Shown one piece after another: positions 9,301 to 17,401 of a DNA stretch of 64,000 nt; positions within the stretch are counted from its first letter, which is position 1, and every line of letters starts with the position of its first letter. The DNA comes from Campylobacter canadensis (GTDB taxonomy: Bacteria > Campylobacterota > Campylobacteria > Campylobacterales > Campylobacteraceae). The notes under the pieces are model-generated. The model saw only the letters and a program-made list of their open reading frames with translations, was not told the origin of the DNA and did no database searches. The DNA is taken from the NCBI RefSeq assembly GCF_013177655.1, contig NZ_CP035946.1:744001-808000 (forward strand). Direction: 5' to 3'. Made by a program: the position numbers and the translations under genes.

Positions 9301-11916
9301 ATTAGTACAAATGAAGCTAATTTAAATAGTGCAAAAATTAATGCTAATAAAGATGTAAATATTAATGCGCAAAATGTAAATCTTACTTCAAACAAAAGTG
9401 TTGATAATACATTTAATTTAGAAAATAAAGCTGAAATTAATGCAAATAATATAAACATTGAAAGCGATAAAAATATAGAGCTTAGCAATGCGAATTTAAA
9501 TGCAAAAAATGATATTAATTTAACTTCAAATAATGAAAGTGTTAATATTAAAAATGATGTTATTGATAATTCAAAATTTACTCTTAAAGAAGGTTTGGAA
9601 AACACAATTTCTTTTAGTAAAAATGAAGAAATTTTAAGCTCTAATTTAAATGCAAACAATATTAACATTAACGCAAATAAAAATGTTGATATTACAGCTT
9701 CAAATGTAAAGGCTAAAGATAATATAAATGTAAATGCTAATGATATTAATGTAAGTAGTGCAAACGCAAGTTCAAATGCAAATTTATCTGTTTATTTTTC
9801 AGGTCAAAAAGAAGGTCAAATGGCAGAAGATACTTACACTAATATAGAAGTTAATAAAAGCAATGCCGTATCAAGCAATTTAAATGCAAATAATATAATT
9901 TTAAATGCAAATAATAATGCAAAAATTGTAGCTTCAAATATTAATGCAGAAAATAATGCAAAAATTACTGCAGAAAATGTAAATATTGCAAATGCAAACA
10001 ATACAAGCTCTAGCAAAGAAAGCCTTAGCAGTATGCAAGTTTTAGGCTACAAGCAAAGCCACACAAATACTGAAGAAAGCTTAGTTGCTAGCTCAAATAT
10101 TAAAGCAGGTAATCTTGAAATTAATGCAAATGATAACTTTAGTTTAAAAGGTTCAAATATTGACGCTAAAGAAAGTAGTATTAATGCAAATAGCGCTGAT
10201 TTTATTGCAGCAAGCAATTCTTATAAACAAACAAAAGATTACATAGGAATTGGAGTTTTTGCTAATGCTGGTTTAGAATTAGCACAAAAAGGCGTAAATG
10301 CTTCTTATAGCTTTAATAAAGATGTAAATCAAAGTGGGCTAACTACAGCAGCAAATAGTATAACAAGTTCAAACTTGTATTCAAATACCTTTGCAAATGT
10401 TGATGTAGGTTTAGAATTTGCAAACACAAAATCAAGTGAAGAGAAAAATTATTACACCCACAATAAGTTAAATGTTGATAATTTAAATATTAATGCTAAA
10501 AATAATCTTGATATAGGCTCAATGAATATTGAAGCTAAAAAAGATGTAAATATAAGTGCAGCTGATATTAATAGCACGGTTTATACTGATACAAGCTCTA
10601 AAGAGCAAAGCGGTTCTAGCATTTTCTTAAGACAAAGAGTAAAAGCAACTAGTGCAATTGCTTCAGCAATCAATCAAGCAGCGCAAAATGTTTATGCAGA
10701 ACAAGCAAATAAAGGTGTAAATGGTGCAATTGCAGCAGCTCAAGCTGTGGCAAATAGTATTAATATTGCTACTAATAAATTAGCAGGAATAACTTCTATG
10801 CAAAGTGTTGGAATTTCACATTCAAATAGTGAAAGTAAAAATACAAGCGATAATATAAATAAAATTAATGCTAATAATATAAATATCACTAGCACAAAAG
10901 GAGATATTACGCTTAATGGTTATGAACTTGCTGCAAATGATAGTGTTAAAATTAACGCTAAAAAAGACTTTAATCTTAATGCGGTAAAAAATACAGAAGA
11001 TAGCAAATCATCAAATTTCACCTTACTTGCAAGTGTAACTGAAAATGTGGGTATTGATGTTAAAAACGGTGCTTCATTATCAGGCGGACTTGATGGATAT
11101 GCTGAAGGTTCGTATAAAAGTACTCAAGCTACAAATTATAAAAATTCAAGCATTAATGCAAAAAATAATTTTACGCTTACAACAGGCAATGATGCAAATT
11201 TAGATGGAGCAAATATTAGCGCAAAAAGTGCTGATTTAAATGTAGCAAATGATTTAAATATAAATTCTAAGGTTGATACTCTTAAATCTAATTCTTATTT
11301 TGCAATGCTTGATGCAAGTGCTTCTGCAGGGCTTTCTAGTTCACACATTGTTGCAGGAGATGCTTCAGGCGGTATTGGATTTGGTTATGCAAAAACCGAT
11401 AATAAAGAAGTTAAAAATCAAAGTTCAATCAGCGTAAGAGACGAGCTTAATGCTAATATTAATAAAGATTTAAATCTAAATGCAGCAGTTTTAAACTCAA
11501 ATACTCAAGAAGGTAAAATAAATATAGCAGGTAAGCTAAATAATAACGATTTAGATTTATACAAAAAAAGCGATGGTGCTAAGGTTATTATTAATGCTGG
11601 ACAAGATGGAAGCTTTGGTGGCACAATACAAATTAATGACCACATTGAAAGTGATACAAAATTAAATTCAGCAATCAATGTAAAAACTAATACCAATACA
11701 GATATTAGCACAAATACACACAATACTAGCACTACAACTGATAAATCTTGGGCTGGTGGAAGTATTAATTTAAATACAGCTATTTCAAAAGTAAAAGATG
11801 GAATTTCAAAACTTAAGGATGGCTATAACGCATTAACAGGTAAAACAGGAAGCTATGATGTTAGCAAAGAAATTCCTGTTCATATTAATGAAGAAACAAA
11901 TGACACTAGATTATGA
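6355..11916 (+). CDS. Two-partner secretion exoprotein, filamentous-haemagglutinin-like (TpsA)
   Basis: I place the start at the TTG at 6355, which follows AAGGAG (6344-6349) by 5 bases and opens directly into a signal peptide ending near ALFINNLAAA; an in-frame ATG at 6298 has no ribosome-binding site. The product is 1853 residues. Residues of about 30-270 form the haemagglutination/TPS domain, with the family motif NPNL and an NENGLN in place of NPNGI. Then follow long Asn-rich beta-helix repeats (variants of LNANNININA), an aromatic-rich non-repetitive insert at roughly 563-776, and haemagglutinin repeats in the last third. The C-terminus ends in repeat-like sequence with no visible toxin domain, so it is more likely an adhesin than a contact-dependent inhibition toxin. 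The stop overlaps the transporter start (ATGA). Confidence 0.88.
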   Translation: MNTSKTKKFTSITLSLALINALFINNLAAADLRIRNINNIKTDVNMAKSENLTDVININKANGNGISHNVFSNFDIYDGVIFNNSLKDGNSVTGGFVQKNPNLSTSANTIINEITSKSASNISGALEIFGNKANLIIANENGLNVNNASFINTKGVSLSTGLFNNANINVNSNAAINLSNDIKVDGDYFNVIARSMQVAANIKHFDDNKILNNINLIAGNNEVSLSDMANPKITATKQKEKSDAEFAIDAKLVGSMYANNINFISTEEGLGVRHQGVIKSAKDVMIKANAKVQTNIIDAANQANIDANSIESNILNAKNIKLNAKDDITNYGLILADDVKINANDYINSNEVKAKDVNEVKLAADNISINTKNNFINKANINSTQNININTKNFDNKANISANENVNINLNDNSFKNSGKITSQNNINLNALSSNLDINDNNAYAKNSLNINAKQDLNINSKLENPYNISLVAKNININNLLASNKTLSLVASNAIYNKAYIFANDSLDFSAFSVKNDGTFDSAKDIFIRTNILNNNAYIFAENNLNINASVISNNASLTGDITKKYQMINGTGWVNYGDTAFKRWKMQTGVYVPVFNNSLGANQALMQAKNIYINNDTKEIGLLNNSGKIIANNDLKIYADINNITLNKEIGIKEILEQIKVNGFYAYEYLGSWNTNWTDYFKNGISLYDALVYFASNKAKNHQRGSAWNALKDVASKNKALDEYFKLLFGNDYAYTSYVPSFNKWNLNAKVVFNAKDAALISANNANLVSNVNNQGLNKDLKDSFKMINSTLNQAINDKALILKSLPKNFDIFKAGSSKDGINYEYKSDENLINANNYYGFANIAKDLNAKDVLLLGDAYFDYRLINSMLSNSLGFSLDNNEIKALIDNGVEYFKNNDLKIGESLNKSSIDNLDKDMIVYVNVRYKNKEVLAPMLYLSKQSLAKVKANNQLSSILAKNEVNINTNELHFAFSSLNADKVNISTNEANLNSAKINANKDVNINAQNVNLTSNKSVDNTFNLENKAEINANNINIESDKNIELSNANLNAKNDINLTSNNESVNIKNDVIDNSKFTLKEGLENTISFSKNEEILSSNLNANNININANKNVDITASNVKAKDNINVNANDINVSSANASSNANLSVYFSGQKEGQMAEDTYTNIEVNKSNAVSSNLNANNIILNANNNAKIVASNINAENNAKITAENVNIANANNTSSSKESLSSMQVLGYKQSHTNTEESLVASSNIKAGNLEINANDNFSLKGSNIDAKESSINANSADFIAASNSYKQTKDYIGIGVFANAGLELAQKGVNASYSFNKDVNQSGLTTAANSITSSNLYSNTFANVDVGLEFANTKSSEEKNYYTHNKLNVDNLNINAKNNLDIGSMNIEAKKDVNISAADINSTVYTDTSSKEQSGSSIFLRQRVKATSAIASAINQAAQNVYAEQANKGVNGAIAAAQAVANSINIATNKLAGITSMQSVGISHSNSESKNTSDNINKINANNINITSTKGDITLNGYELAANDSVKINAKKDFNLNAVKNTEDSKSSNFTLLASVTENVGIDVKNGASLSGGLDGYAEGSYKSTQATNYKNSSINAKNNFTLTTGNDANLDGANISAKSADLNVANDLNINSKVDTLKSNSYFAMLDASASAGLSSSHIVAGDASGGIGFGYAKTDNKEVKNQSSISVRDELNANINKDLNLNAAVLNSNTQEGKINIAGKLNNNDLDLYKKSDGAKVIINAGQDGSFGGTIQINDHIESDTKLNSAINVKTNTNTDISTNTHNTSTTTDKSWAGGSINLNTAISKVKDGISKLKDGYNALTGKTGSYDVSKEIPVHINEETNDTRL

Positions 11917-13520
11917 GAAAAACACTTATTTTATTTATTCTTGCTGGGCTTTTAAATGCTCAGCAAGATAATATGTTTGATATATTAAATAAACAAGAGC
12001 AAAGATATTTAATAAAGCAAGAAATAAATGAATTAAAAAATAAAAAAATAATAAAAGAAGAAGTTTTAAAACAAGAGCAAATCAAAGAAGATAAGGTCTT
12101 TTTCTTTAAAAAAACCTTTGCTATTAATGAAGATTCTTTGGCTAAGGATTTAAATAAATATTTAAAAAAATACGATAATTCCTTTTTAACTTATAATTTA
12201 ATTTTTGAACTTATCAAAGACGCAAATAATTATATTATTAAAAAAGGTTTTAGCAATTCAATAGTTGATATTGCTGAATTTTCAAATCAAGAGCTAAAAC
12301 TCGTTATTCGTTATGCTTACATAAATGATATTTATTTAAATGAAAAAAAATATCCCCTACAAATTAAACTTGCAAGTCCTTTAGCTAAAAATGATATTTT
12401 TAATATTTATGATTTTGATACAGCAATAGAAAATCTAAAAAACGGCACAAAGGAATTTTCTTCAAGTATAAAAGCAAGTTCTAAAGATGGATATTCAGAT
12501 ATTTTTATTACAAGAAAGATTAAAAAACTTGCCTTTATTGCTTCTTTAGACAATAGTGCAGATAAAAATACAGGAGAATATAAAGCAAATACTCATTTAA
12601 TTATCAACAACCCCTTTAATTTAAACGATACTTTAAGGTTTTCCTTTATAAAAACTTTGCTTAAAAAAAGCAGCGACAAAGCAAATTTATATGTTGCAGG
12701 TTATAATATTGCTTTGCAAAATTATAAATTATCTTATTCTTTGCAATATAGCGATAATAAAAATATGCTTAATGATGATTTAGCAAATAAAAGCAAAAGT
12801 TTAAAACACAAAATTTCTCTTTCAAGAATTATTTATAGAAATAATATTGACAAGCTTTCAGCCTATGTTGATTTAAATTTAAAAGACAATACAAATAAAA
12901 TTAACGATATTAAACTTGAATTGTCAAGCAAAAAATACAGTAATATAGCAACAGGAATAAATTATTCAAGCATAATTTTTAATGGTTATTTGTTTTTTAA
13001 TTTAGAGTATCAAAAAGGCTTAGCAATATTTGGTGCTAAAAAAGATTATGATAGTTTATATACAAGCTTGTTTAATAAAATAAATACAAATATTTCTTAC
13101 CAAAAAAACTATTTTTTAAGTGAAAATAATTCACTTTCTTTTGAATCAAATTTTTATGCGAGTTATTCTAAGGATTCTTTGCTTAATGCTGATAAAATGC
13201 TAGTGGGCGATGAATACAGTGTGCGTGGTTTTAAGCAAAGTCAGGCTGCTTGGGATTTAGGTTTTTATCACAATAACACCGTTTATCTTAATTCAAATTA
13301 TTTATTTAACAATTTCTTACCCTTTCTTGGTTTAGATTATGCTTATGGAAGAGATTATTATTTAGACAATAACGATTTTTTAGTAGGTTTAGCCTTTGGT
13401 TTTAAATACAGTATTAAAAATTTTAGTTTTGATTTAACTATGTCAAAAGCCTTGCATAAATCTTACAATATGCCAAAAGAAAATATGCCTATTTATCTTA
13501 AATTCTCTGCTAATTTATAA
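11913..13520 (+). CDS. Two-partner secretion outer-membrane transporter (TpsB)
   Basis: The 535-residue ShlB/FhaC-type protein begins with a signal peptide (to about LLNAQ, residue 17). A charged linker follows, then a POTRA-like region (about residues 70-145, with NYIIKKGF and LVIRYAYIND) and a long beta-barrel. The conserved loop motif VRGF is present with Arg438, and the chain ends in an aromatic/hydrophobic strand (KFSANL) suited to outer-membrane insertion. It is translationally coupled to the exoprotein gene by a 4-base overlap and should secrete it. Sequence is divergent, but layout and context agree. Confidence 0.9.
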   Translation: MRKTLILFILAGLLNAQQDNMFDILNKQEQRYLIKQEINELKNKKIIKEEVLKQEQIKEDKVFFFKKTFAINEDSLAKDLNKYLKKYDNSFLTYNLIFELIKDANNYIIKKGFSNSIVDIAEFSNQELKLVIRYAYINDIYLNEKKYPLQIKLASPLAKNDIFNIYDFDTAIENLKNGTKEFSSSIKASSKDGYSDIFITRKIKKLAFIASLDNSADKNTGEYKANTHLIINNPFNLNDTLRFSFIKTLLKKSSDKANLYVAGYNIALQNYKLSYSLQYSDNKNMLNDDLANKSKSLKHKISLSRIIYRNNIDKLSAYVDLNLKDNTNKINDIKLELSSKKYSNIATGINYSSIIFNGYLFFNLEYQKGLAIFGAKKDYDSLYTSLFNKINTNISYQKNYFLSENNSLSFESNFYASYSKDSLLNADKMLVGDEYSVRGFKQSQAAWDLGFYHNNTVYLNSNYLFNNFLPFLGLDYAYGRDYYLDNNDFLVGLAFGFKYSIKNFSFDLTMSKALHKSYNMPKENMPIYLKFSANL

Positions 13521-13577
13521 CTCATTTTAAACAATATTATTGTATAAACAAATATTTATTATTTATTAGGAGTTATT

Positions 13578-15053
13578 TTGAATAAAAAATTAAATTTTTC
13601 TATTTTAAAAACAGAGGCCTTAGCAGGGCTTGTTGTTGGTTTTGCTATTATACCAGAAGCTATTGCTTTTAGTTTAATAGCTGGTGTTAGCCCGCAGGTT
13701 GGAATTTATGCTAGTATTTGTATTTTGCTTGTTAATTCAATTGCTGGTGGAAGAAGGGCTTTGATTTCTGCTGCTACTGGAGCTATGGCTTTAGTTATGG
13801 TTACTTTGGTAAAAAATTACGGTATTGATTATTTGCTATTAGCAGGTATCTTAGCAGGACTAATACAAATTCTTTTTGCTTTTTTTAAAATAGCTAAATT
13901 AATGAGTTACATCCCACGCTCTGTTATGATAGCCTTTGTAAATGCCTTAGCTATTTTGATTTTTGCTGCACAGCTTGATGAGATAAGATTATTTAATTTA
14001 AACGCACTTATTGTTTTTATTGTTGCTTTAGCTATTATTTACTTATTTCCTTTAGTGCCAAAGATTGGCAAAATACTTCCTAGCTCTTTACTTGCCATTG
14101 TTCTTTTAACTATTTTAAGTATTTGTTTTGATTTTGATGTAAGAAGTATAAAAGATTTAGGAGAATTGCCAAGCTCTTTGCCTAGTTTTTTACTACCTAA
14201 TGTGTCTTTAAATCTTGAAACTTTAAAAATAATATTCCCTTATTCATTAAGTTTAGCAATTGTTGGAATTGTTGAAAGTTTAATGACTTCAAGTGTATTA
14301 GATGAGATTACAGCAAGTAAAAGCAATAAAAATCGTGAATGTATAGGGCAGGGCATTTCAAATATTGTTGCAAATTTATTTGGTGGAATGGCAGGTTGTG
14401 GAATGATAGGGCAATCAATTATAAATGTAAAATCTGGCGCTAGAACTAGAATTTCCACTTTTTTAGCTGGTTTTTATTTATGTTTAATTATTTTATTTTT
14501 TGCTGATTTTGTAAATGAAATTCCTATGGCAGTTTTAGTAGCAATTATGACTATGGTTTCAATAGGAACCTTTGATTTTTCTAGTATTAAAAAACTAAAA
14601 AGTAATCCTTTTAGTTATAATTTTGTTATGTTATCTTCAATGTTTATTACATTGTATTCGCATAATCTTGCTTTAGGCGTTGTAACGGGAGTTATTTTAG
14701 AAGCATTATTTTTTGTAAATAAACTTTCTTCTTTTTTATATTGTAAAAAAATTATTAACAATGATATAATAACTTATGAGTTTTCAGGTCAAATATTTTT
14801 TAAAAGCACTGAAAAACTTTATAGCGAGTTTGATTTTGTAAATATTTATAAAAGCGTTATTATTGATGTTAGCAAGGCTCATATTTGGGATTTAAGTGCT
14901 ATTTATAACCTTGATAAAATTATTTTAAAATTAAGACAAAATGGTAGCAAGGTACAATTGCTTGGTTTAAACGAAGCAAGTGCTAGTATGCTAGATAAAT
15001 TTAGTGTAATTAATAATGAAAAAGAAAGTAAAAAATTATTAGGAGGTCATTGA
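13578..15053 (+). CDS. SulP-family anion transporter with C-terminal STAS domain
   Basis: The TTG start at 13578 is preceded by AGGAG. The 491-residue protein has the SulP core of hydrophobic helices, with the family pattern around IPEAIAFSLIAGVSPQVGIYAS (early) and GGMAGCGMIGQSIINVKSGARTR (middle). A soluble STAS domain follows from about residue 390. SulP proteins move sulfate, bicarbonate or organic anions across the inner membrane; the ligand here is not identifiable. Its stop overlaps the start of a universal stress protein gene by 4 bases, implying a two-gene unit. Confidence 0.9.
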   Translation: MNKKLNFSILKTEALAGLVVGFAIIPEAIAFSLIAGVSPQVGIYASICILLVNSIAGGRRALISAATGAMALVMVTLVKNYGIDYLLLAGILAGLIQILFAFFKIAKLMSYIPRSVMIAFVNALAILIFAAQLDEIRLFNLNALIVFIVALAIIYLFPLVPKIGKILPSSLLAIVLLTILSICFDFDVRSIKDLGELPSSLPSFLLPNVSLNLETLKIIFPYSLSLAIVGIVESLMTSSVLDEITASKSNKNRECIGQGISNIVANLFGGMAGCGMIGQSIINVKSGARTRISTFLAGFYLCLIILFFADFVNEIPMAVLVAIMTMVSIGTFDFSSIKKLKSNPFSYNFVMLSSMFITLYSHNLALGVVTGVILEALFFVNKLSSFLYCKKIINNDIITYEFSGQIFFKSTEKLYSEFDFVNIYKSVIIDVSKAHIWDLSAIYNLDKIILKLRQNGSKVQLLGLNEASASMLDKFSVINNEKESKKLLGGH

Positions 15054-15859
15054 TGGAAAAAGAAATTTTAGTTTGTATTGACAACGAGCAAAACATAGAA
15101 AAAATATGCAACAATGCTATTTATTGTGCTAAAAAATTAAATACAAATCTTAGTTTTTTACACGCTTTAGAAGGGCTTAGTGTAGATAAAAATGATTTTT
15201 CAGCTACTTTACAAGCAAATGATATTGATAAAATTTTAAAAGAATTTTATGAAAAGGAAATTTCTTATGCTGAAGAAAAAATTAGTATTAATAAAGATTT
15301 ATTAGCAAAATGCCAAGAAATTTGTGAAAAACAAGGAGTAAAAAGTAATACTTTGTATTTAAAAGCAGATTTAAAAGAAAGTATTTTAAAACTTGAAAAA
15401 GACTATAAGTTATTAATTTTAGGTCATTTTAACGAAAATGATAAAAGCAAACATTTATTAAGAATATTAAAGGCTACAAATATTGCTATTATGCTTGCTG
15501 GAAATAAAACAAATGATATTAAAAAGGTGCTGATTGCTTATAATGGTGATGAAAAATTTATCATAGCCTTAAAAAAATATTTAAATACCAATTTATTTAA
15601 AAATTTACAAATTGAACTAGCTTATATTGGGCATAATTTAGATATGCTAAATAATGGTAGAAAATTATTTTTAGAGCATAATATTAGCGTTGGCGTTAAA
15701 GAACTTAAAGATGTGCAAGAATTTTTAAATTATTCAAATAATTTTGATGCTATTTTTATGGGTGCTTATAGAGATTTTATTTTTAGGAATTTATTTAGCA
15801 CTGCAATTAGCAAGGAGATTATCACTAATTATAAAAAATCAATTTTTATTTTAAAATAA
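15050..15859 (+). CDS. Tandem universal stress protein (UspA family)
   Basis: The 269-residue protein looks like two Usp domains in a row: one starting EILVCIDNEQNIEKICNNAIYCAKKL, the second near residue 158 with KKVLIAYNGDEKFIIAL. The second half ends in the usual KSIFILK strand. It overlaps the SulP gene by 4 bases, so it probably responds to or modulates that transporter; this link is inference. The glycine-rich ATP-binding motif of classical Usp proteins is weak here. The stop abuts the convergent Crp/Fnr gene without a gap. Confidence 0.75.
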   Translation: MMEKEILVCIDNEQNIEKICNNAIYCAKKLNTNLSFLHALEGLSVDKNDFSATLQANDIDKILKEFYEKEISYAEEKISINKDLLAKCQEICEKQGVKSNTLYLKADLKESILKLEKDYKLLILGHFNENDKSKHLLRILKATNIAIMLAGNKTNDIKKVLIAYNGDEKFIIALKKYLNTNLFKNLQIELAYIGHNLDMLNNGRKLFLEHNISVGVKELKDVQEFLNYSNNFDAIFMGAYRDFIFRNLFSTAISKEIITNYKKSIFILK

Positions 15860-16473
15860 TTATTGTAAAAGAATAATCTCTTTTTTATTTTGTTTTATGA
15901 GTTTATCTTTTTGCATATTCTTTAAAAGGCGAGAGATAAGCTCTCTTGAACTACCCAAATGCAAAGCAATTTCTTCATGCGAAAGGCTAATTATTTTATT
16001 TTTAGCCTTTGCTTTTAAAAACTCATTTAATCTTACACTAAGCGGAGTAAAAAGGGCTTGTTTTAAAATATTTACCAAAGCATTAAAACGCATAGCCATA
16101 AGCTTTAAAACATAATCATAACTTTTAGGATATTTATCTTTTAACATAGTAAAAAGCTCTTTTGCTATTATTTCGCATTCTTGACTACTTTGAATAAAAA
16201 TATTATAAGCAATTTTTTCAAAAACACAATCTTGGCACATCATACAAGCATCATCTTTATTTAATTCAAAAATAGTAATCTCTTTAGCCGTATTTGACAT
16301 AATAAAGGCCCTAAAATTTCCACTTAAAACAATCACAAAGCCCAAACATTCATCTGCTAAGACATTTACATCTTTAGGAAGCTTTTTAAAATATGCTTGT
16401 TGTATTATTAAATTTAAATCTTCTTGATTTAAGTTATAATCTTTAAAAAAATGCTAATAATTTTTTTACCCAT
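15860..16473 (-). pseudogene. Crp/Fnr-family regulator, frameshifted after the start in a T7 tract
   Basis: The long frame (from about 16453 down to 15860) encodes a cyclic-nucleotide-binding-like domain (QEDLNLIIQQAYFKKLPKD, then FVIVLSGNFRAF) and a C-terminal helix-turn-helix (SLSHEEIALHLGSSRELISRLLK). It has no ATG at its 5' end. Directly upstream lies AGGAG, 5 bases, then ATG at 16473, whose frame reads MGKKIISIF and stops after 14 codons. The two frames join if the seven T residues (plus strand A7, 16445-16451) were eight, giving a protein of about 204 residues. This is phase variation, a recent mutation or a read error. A shorter product could only start at weak internal codons such as TTG 16345. 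CxxC-like cysteines (CMMCQDC) could sense redox. Confidence 0.75.
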
Positions 16474-16491
16474 AAAAACTCCTAAAAATTC

Positions 16492-16512
16492 TTAAGTAAT
16501 TTTATTACTTAA
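16492..16512. promoter_or_regulatory. Candidate operator palindrome between the Crp-family gene and the DUF2892 remnant
   Basis: TTAAGTAA (16492-16499) and TTACTTAA (16505-16512) are a perfect 8-base inverted repeat separated by five bases. The two-fold symmetry and position, just upstream of the Crp/Fnr-family gene and of the DUF2892 frame, resemble an operator for a dimeric regulator, possibly autoregulation. The half-site differs from the Fnr consensus TTGAT. Confidence 0.4.
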
Positions 16513-16704
16513 ATAAAAAGAAGTTTAAGAATTATTATAGCCTTGCTTATTTTTGCTGCGGGAATTTATTATTCATCATTTTTTGCATTAATAGGGCTTA
16601 TTCTATTGCTTACGAGGATATTTAAAGTTTGTCCTATTAGGGTTTTAACAGGCAAACAAGCTTGCCCGCTAGGAGTTTGCCCTATATCAAAAAAGAAAAA
16701 TTAA
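16513..16704 (+). pseudogene. DUF2892-like small membrane protein lacking a start codon
   Basis: An open frame of 63 codons between stops reads SLRIIIALLIFAAG, then GLILLLTRIF, then cysteine-containing VCPIRVLTG and ACPLGVCP. This is the DUF2892 pattern of two membrane helices followed by a CP motif, as in the inner-membrane partner of rhodanese-like proteins. Family members begin about ten residues earlier with a Met-Lys-rich leader, but here the frame is closed by TAA at 16510-16512 and no ATG, GTG or TTG precedes the first helix (an ATA sits at 16513). It is either a decayed gene or starts at an unusual codon. It is divergent from the frameshifted regulator. Confidence 0.55.
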
Positions 16705-17393
16705 TCTTTTAAAGCTTCATTAGCAGCATCAAGGGCGTGAATAAGGCTTGTATCAAAAATCTTGATATTTGTATCGTTTTTGGATATTAATAAACCAATT
16801 TCAGTACAAGCTAAAAGCACTCCCTTTGCCCCTTTTTCTTGTAGTTTTTTTATAATATTTAAATATTTTTCTTTAGAATCTTGTTTGATTTCACCCTTGC
16901 AAAGCTCATTAAAAATAATATCATTAACGATTTTTATATCTTCATCGCTAGGAATAATAACGCTAATATTTTCTTCAATAAGCACTTTTTTATAAAAATC
17001 CTGAGTCATTGTGTATTTAGTACCCAATAAACCAATTTTTTGTATGTTTTCTTGTTTTAAAGCCTTAGCAGAACTTTTTGCAATATGCAAAATAGGGATA
17101 TTTATGTTTTGTTGAATTTCATTAAAAACCTTATGCATAGTATTAGTTGCAATTATTATAAAACTAGCCCCTGCAAGTTCTAATTTTTTAGCACATTGAG
17201 TTAAAATTTGTGCAGCTTCTTGCCATTTATCTTGGCTTTGTAAATTTTCTATTTCTTCAAAATTAACACTATAAAGTAAAATTTTTGCAGAATTTAAAGA
17301 TTTTAATTTATCATTTATAGCTTGATTTATTGTTTTATAATAAGTAATAGTGCTTTCAAAACTCATTCCGCCTATAATACCAATAGTTTTCAT
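16701..17393 (-). CDS. Aspartate/glutamate racemase family protein (Thr/Cys type)
   Basis: I start at the ATG at 17393 (MKTIGIIGGMSFEST), preceded by AAGGAAG; a longer frame from 17417 lies inside ung. The 230-residue protein has both half-sites of the Asp/Glu racemase family. The first, usually CNTMH, reads TNTMH, so Thr replaces the first catalytic Cys; the second, LACTEIGLL, keeps its Cys. This Thr/Cys pair is known from the E. coli YgeA enzyme, which acts mainly on L-Asp and L-Glu, so activity is plausible. D-Asp or D-Glu production is the likely role. The gene follows ung closely and is probably co-transcribed. Confidence 0.83.
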   Translation of the reverse strand: MKTIGIIGGMSFESTITYYKTINQAINDKLKSLNSAKILLYSVNFEEIENLQSQDKWQEAAQILTQCAKKLELAGASFIIIATNTMHKVFNEIQQNINIPILHIAKSSAKALKQENIQKIGLLGTKYTMTQDFYKKVLIEENISVIIPSDEDIKIVNDIIFNELCKGEIKQDSKEKYLNIIKKLQEKGAKGVLLACTEIGLLISKNDTNIKIFDTSLIHALDAANEALKD

Positions 17394-17401
17394 TATCTTC
17401 C

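Noticed and set aside
9261-9668. Minus-strand open frames inside the exoprotein gene (also near 6294, 6645, 6915, 9834 and 11505)
   Set aside because: They are products of the low-complexity Asn/Ala codons read backwards: hydrophobic, Leu/Phe-rich, no ribosome-binding sites.
7260-10100. Repeated AAT/GCA-rich motifs that look like a direct-repeat array or CRISPR
   Set aside because: They are degenerate codon repeats of a beta-helix protein in one frame, with varying period and no spacers.
11500-13577. A CDI toxin-immunity module at the exoprotein's 3' end
   Set aside because: There is no VENN-like motif, no toxin-like domain and no small gene between the exoprotein and its transporter or after it.
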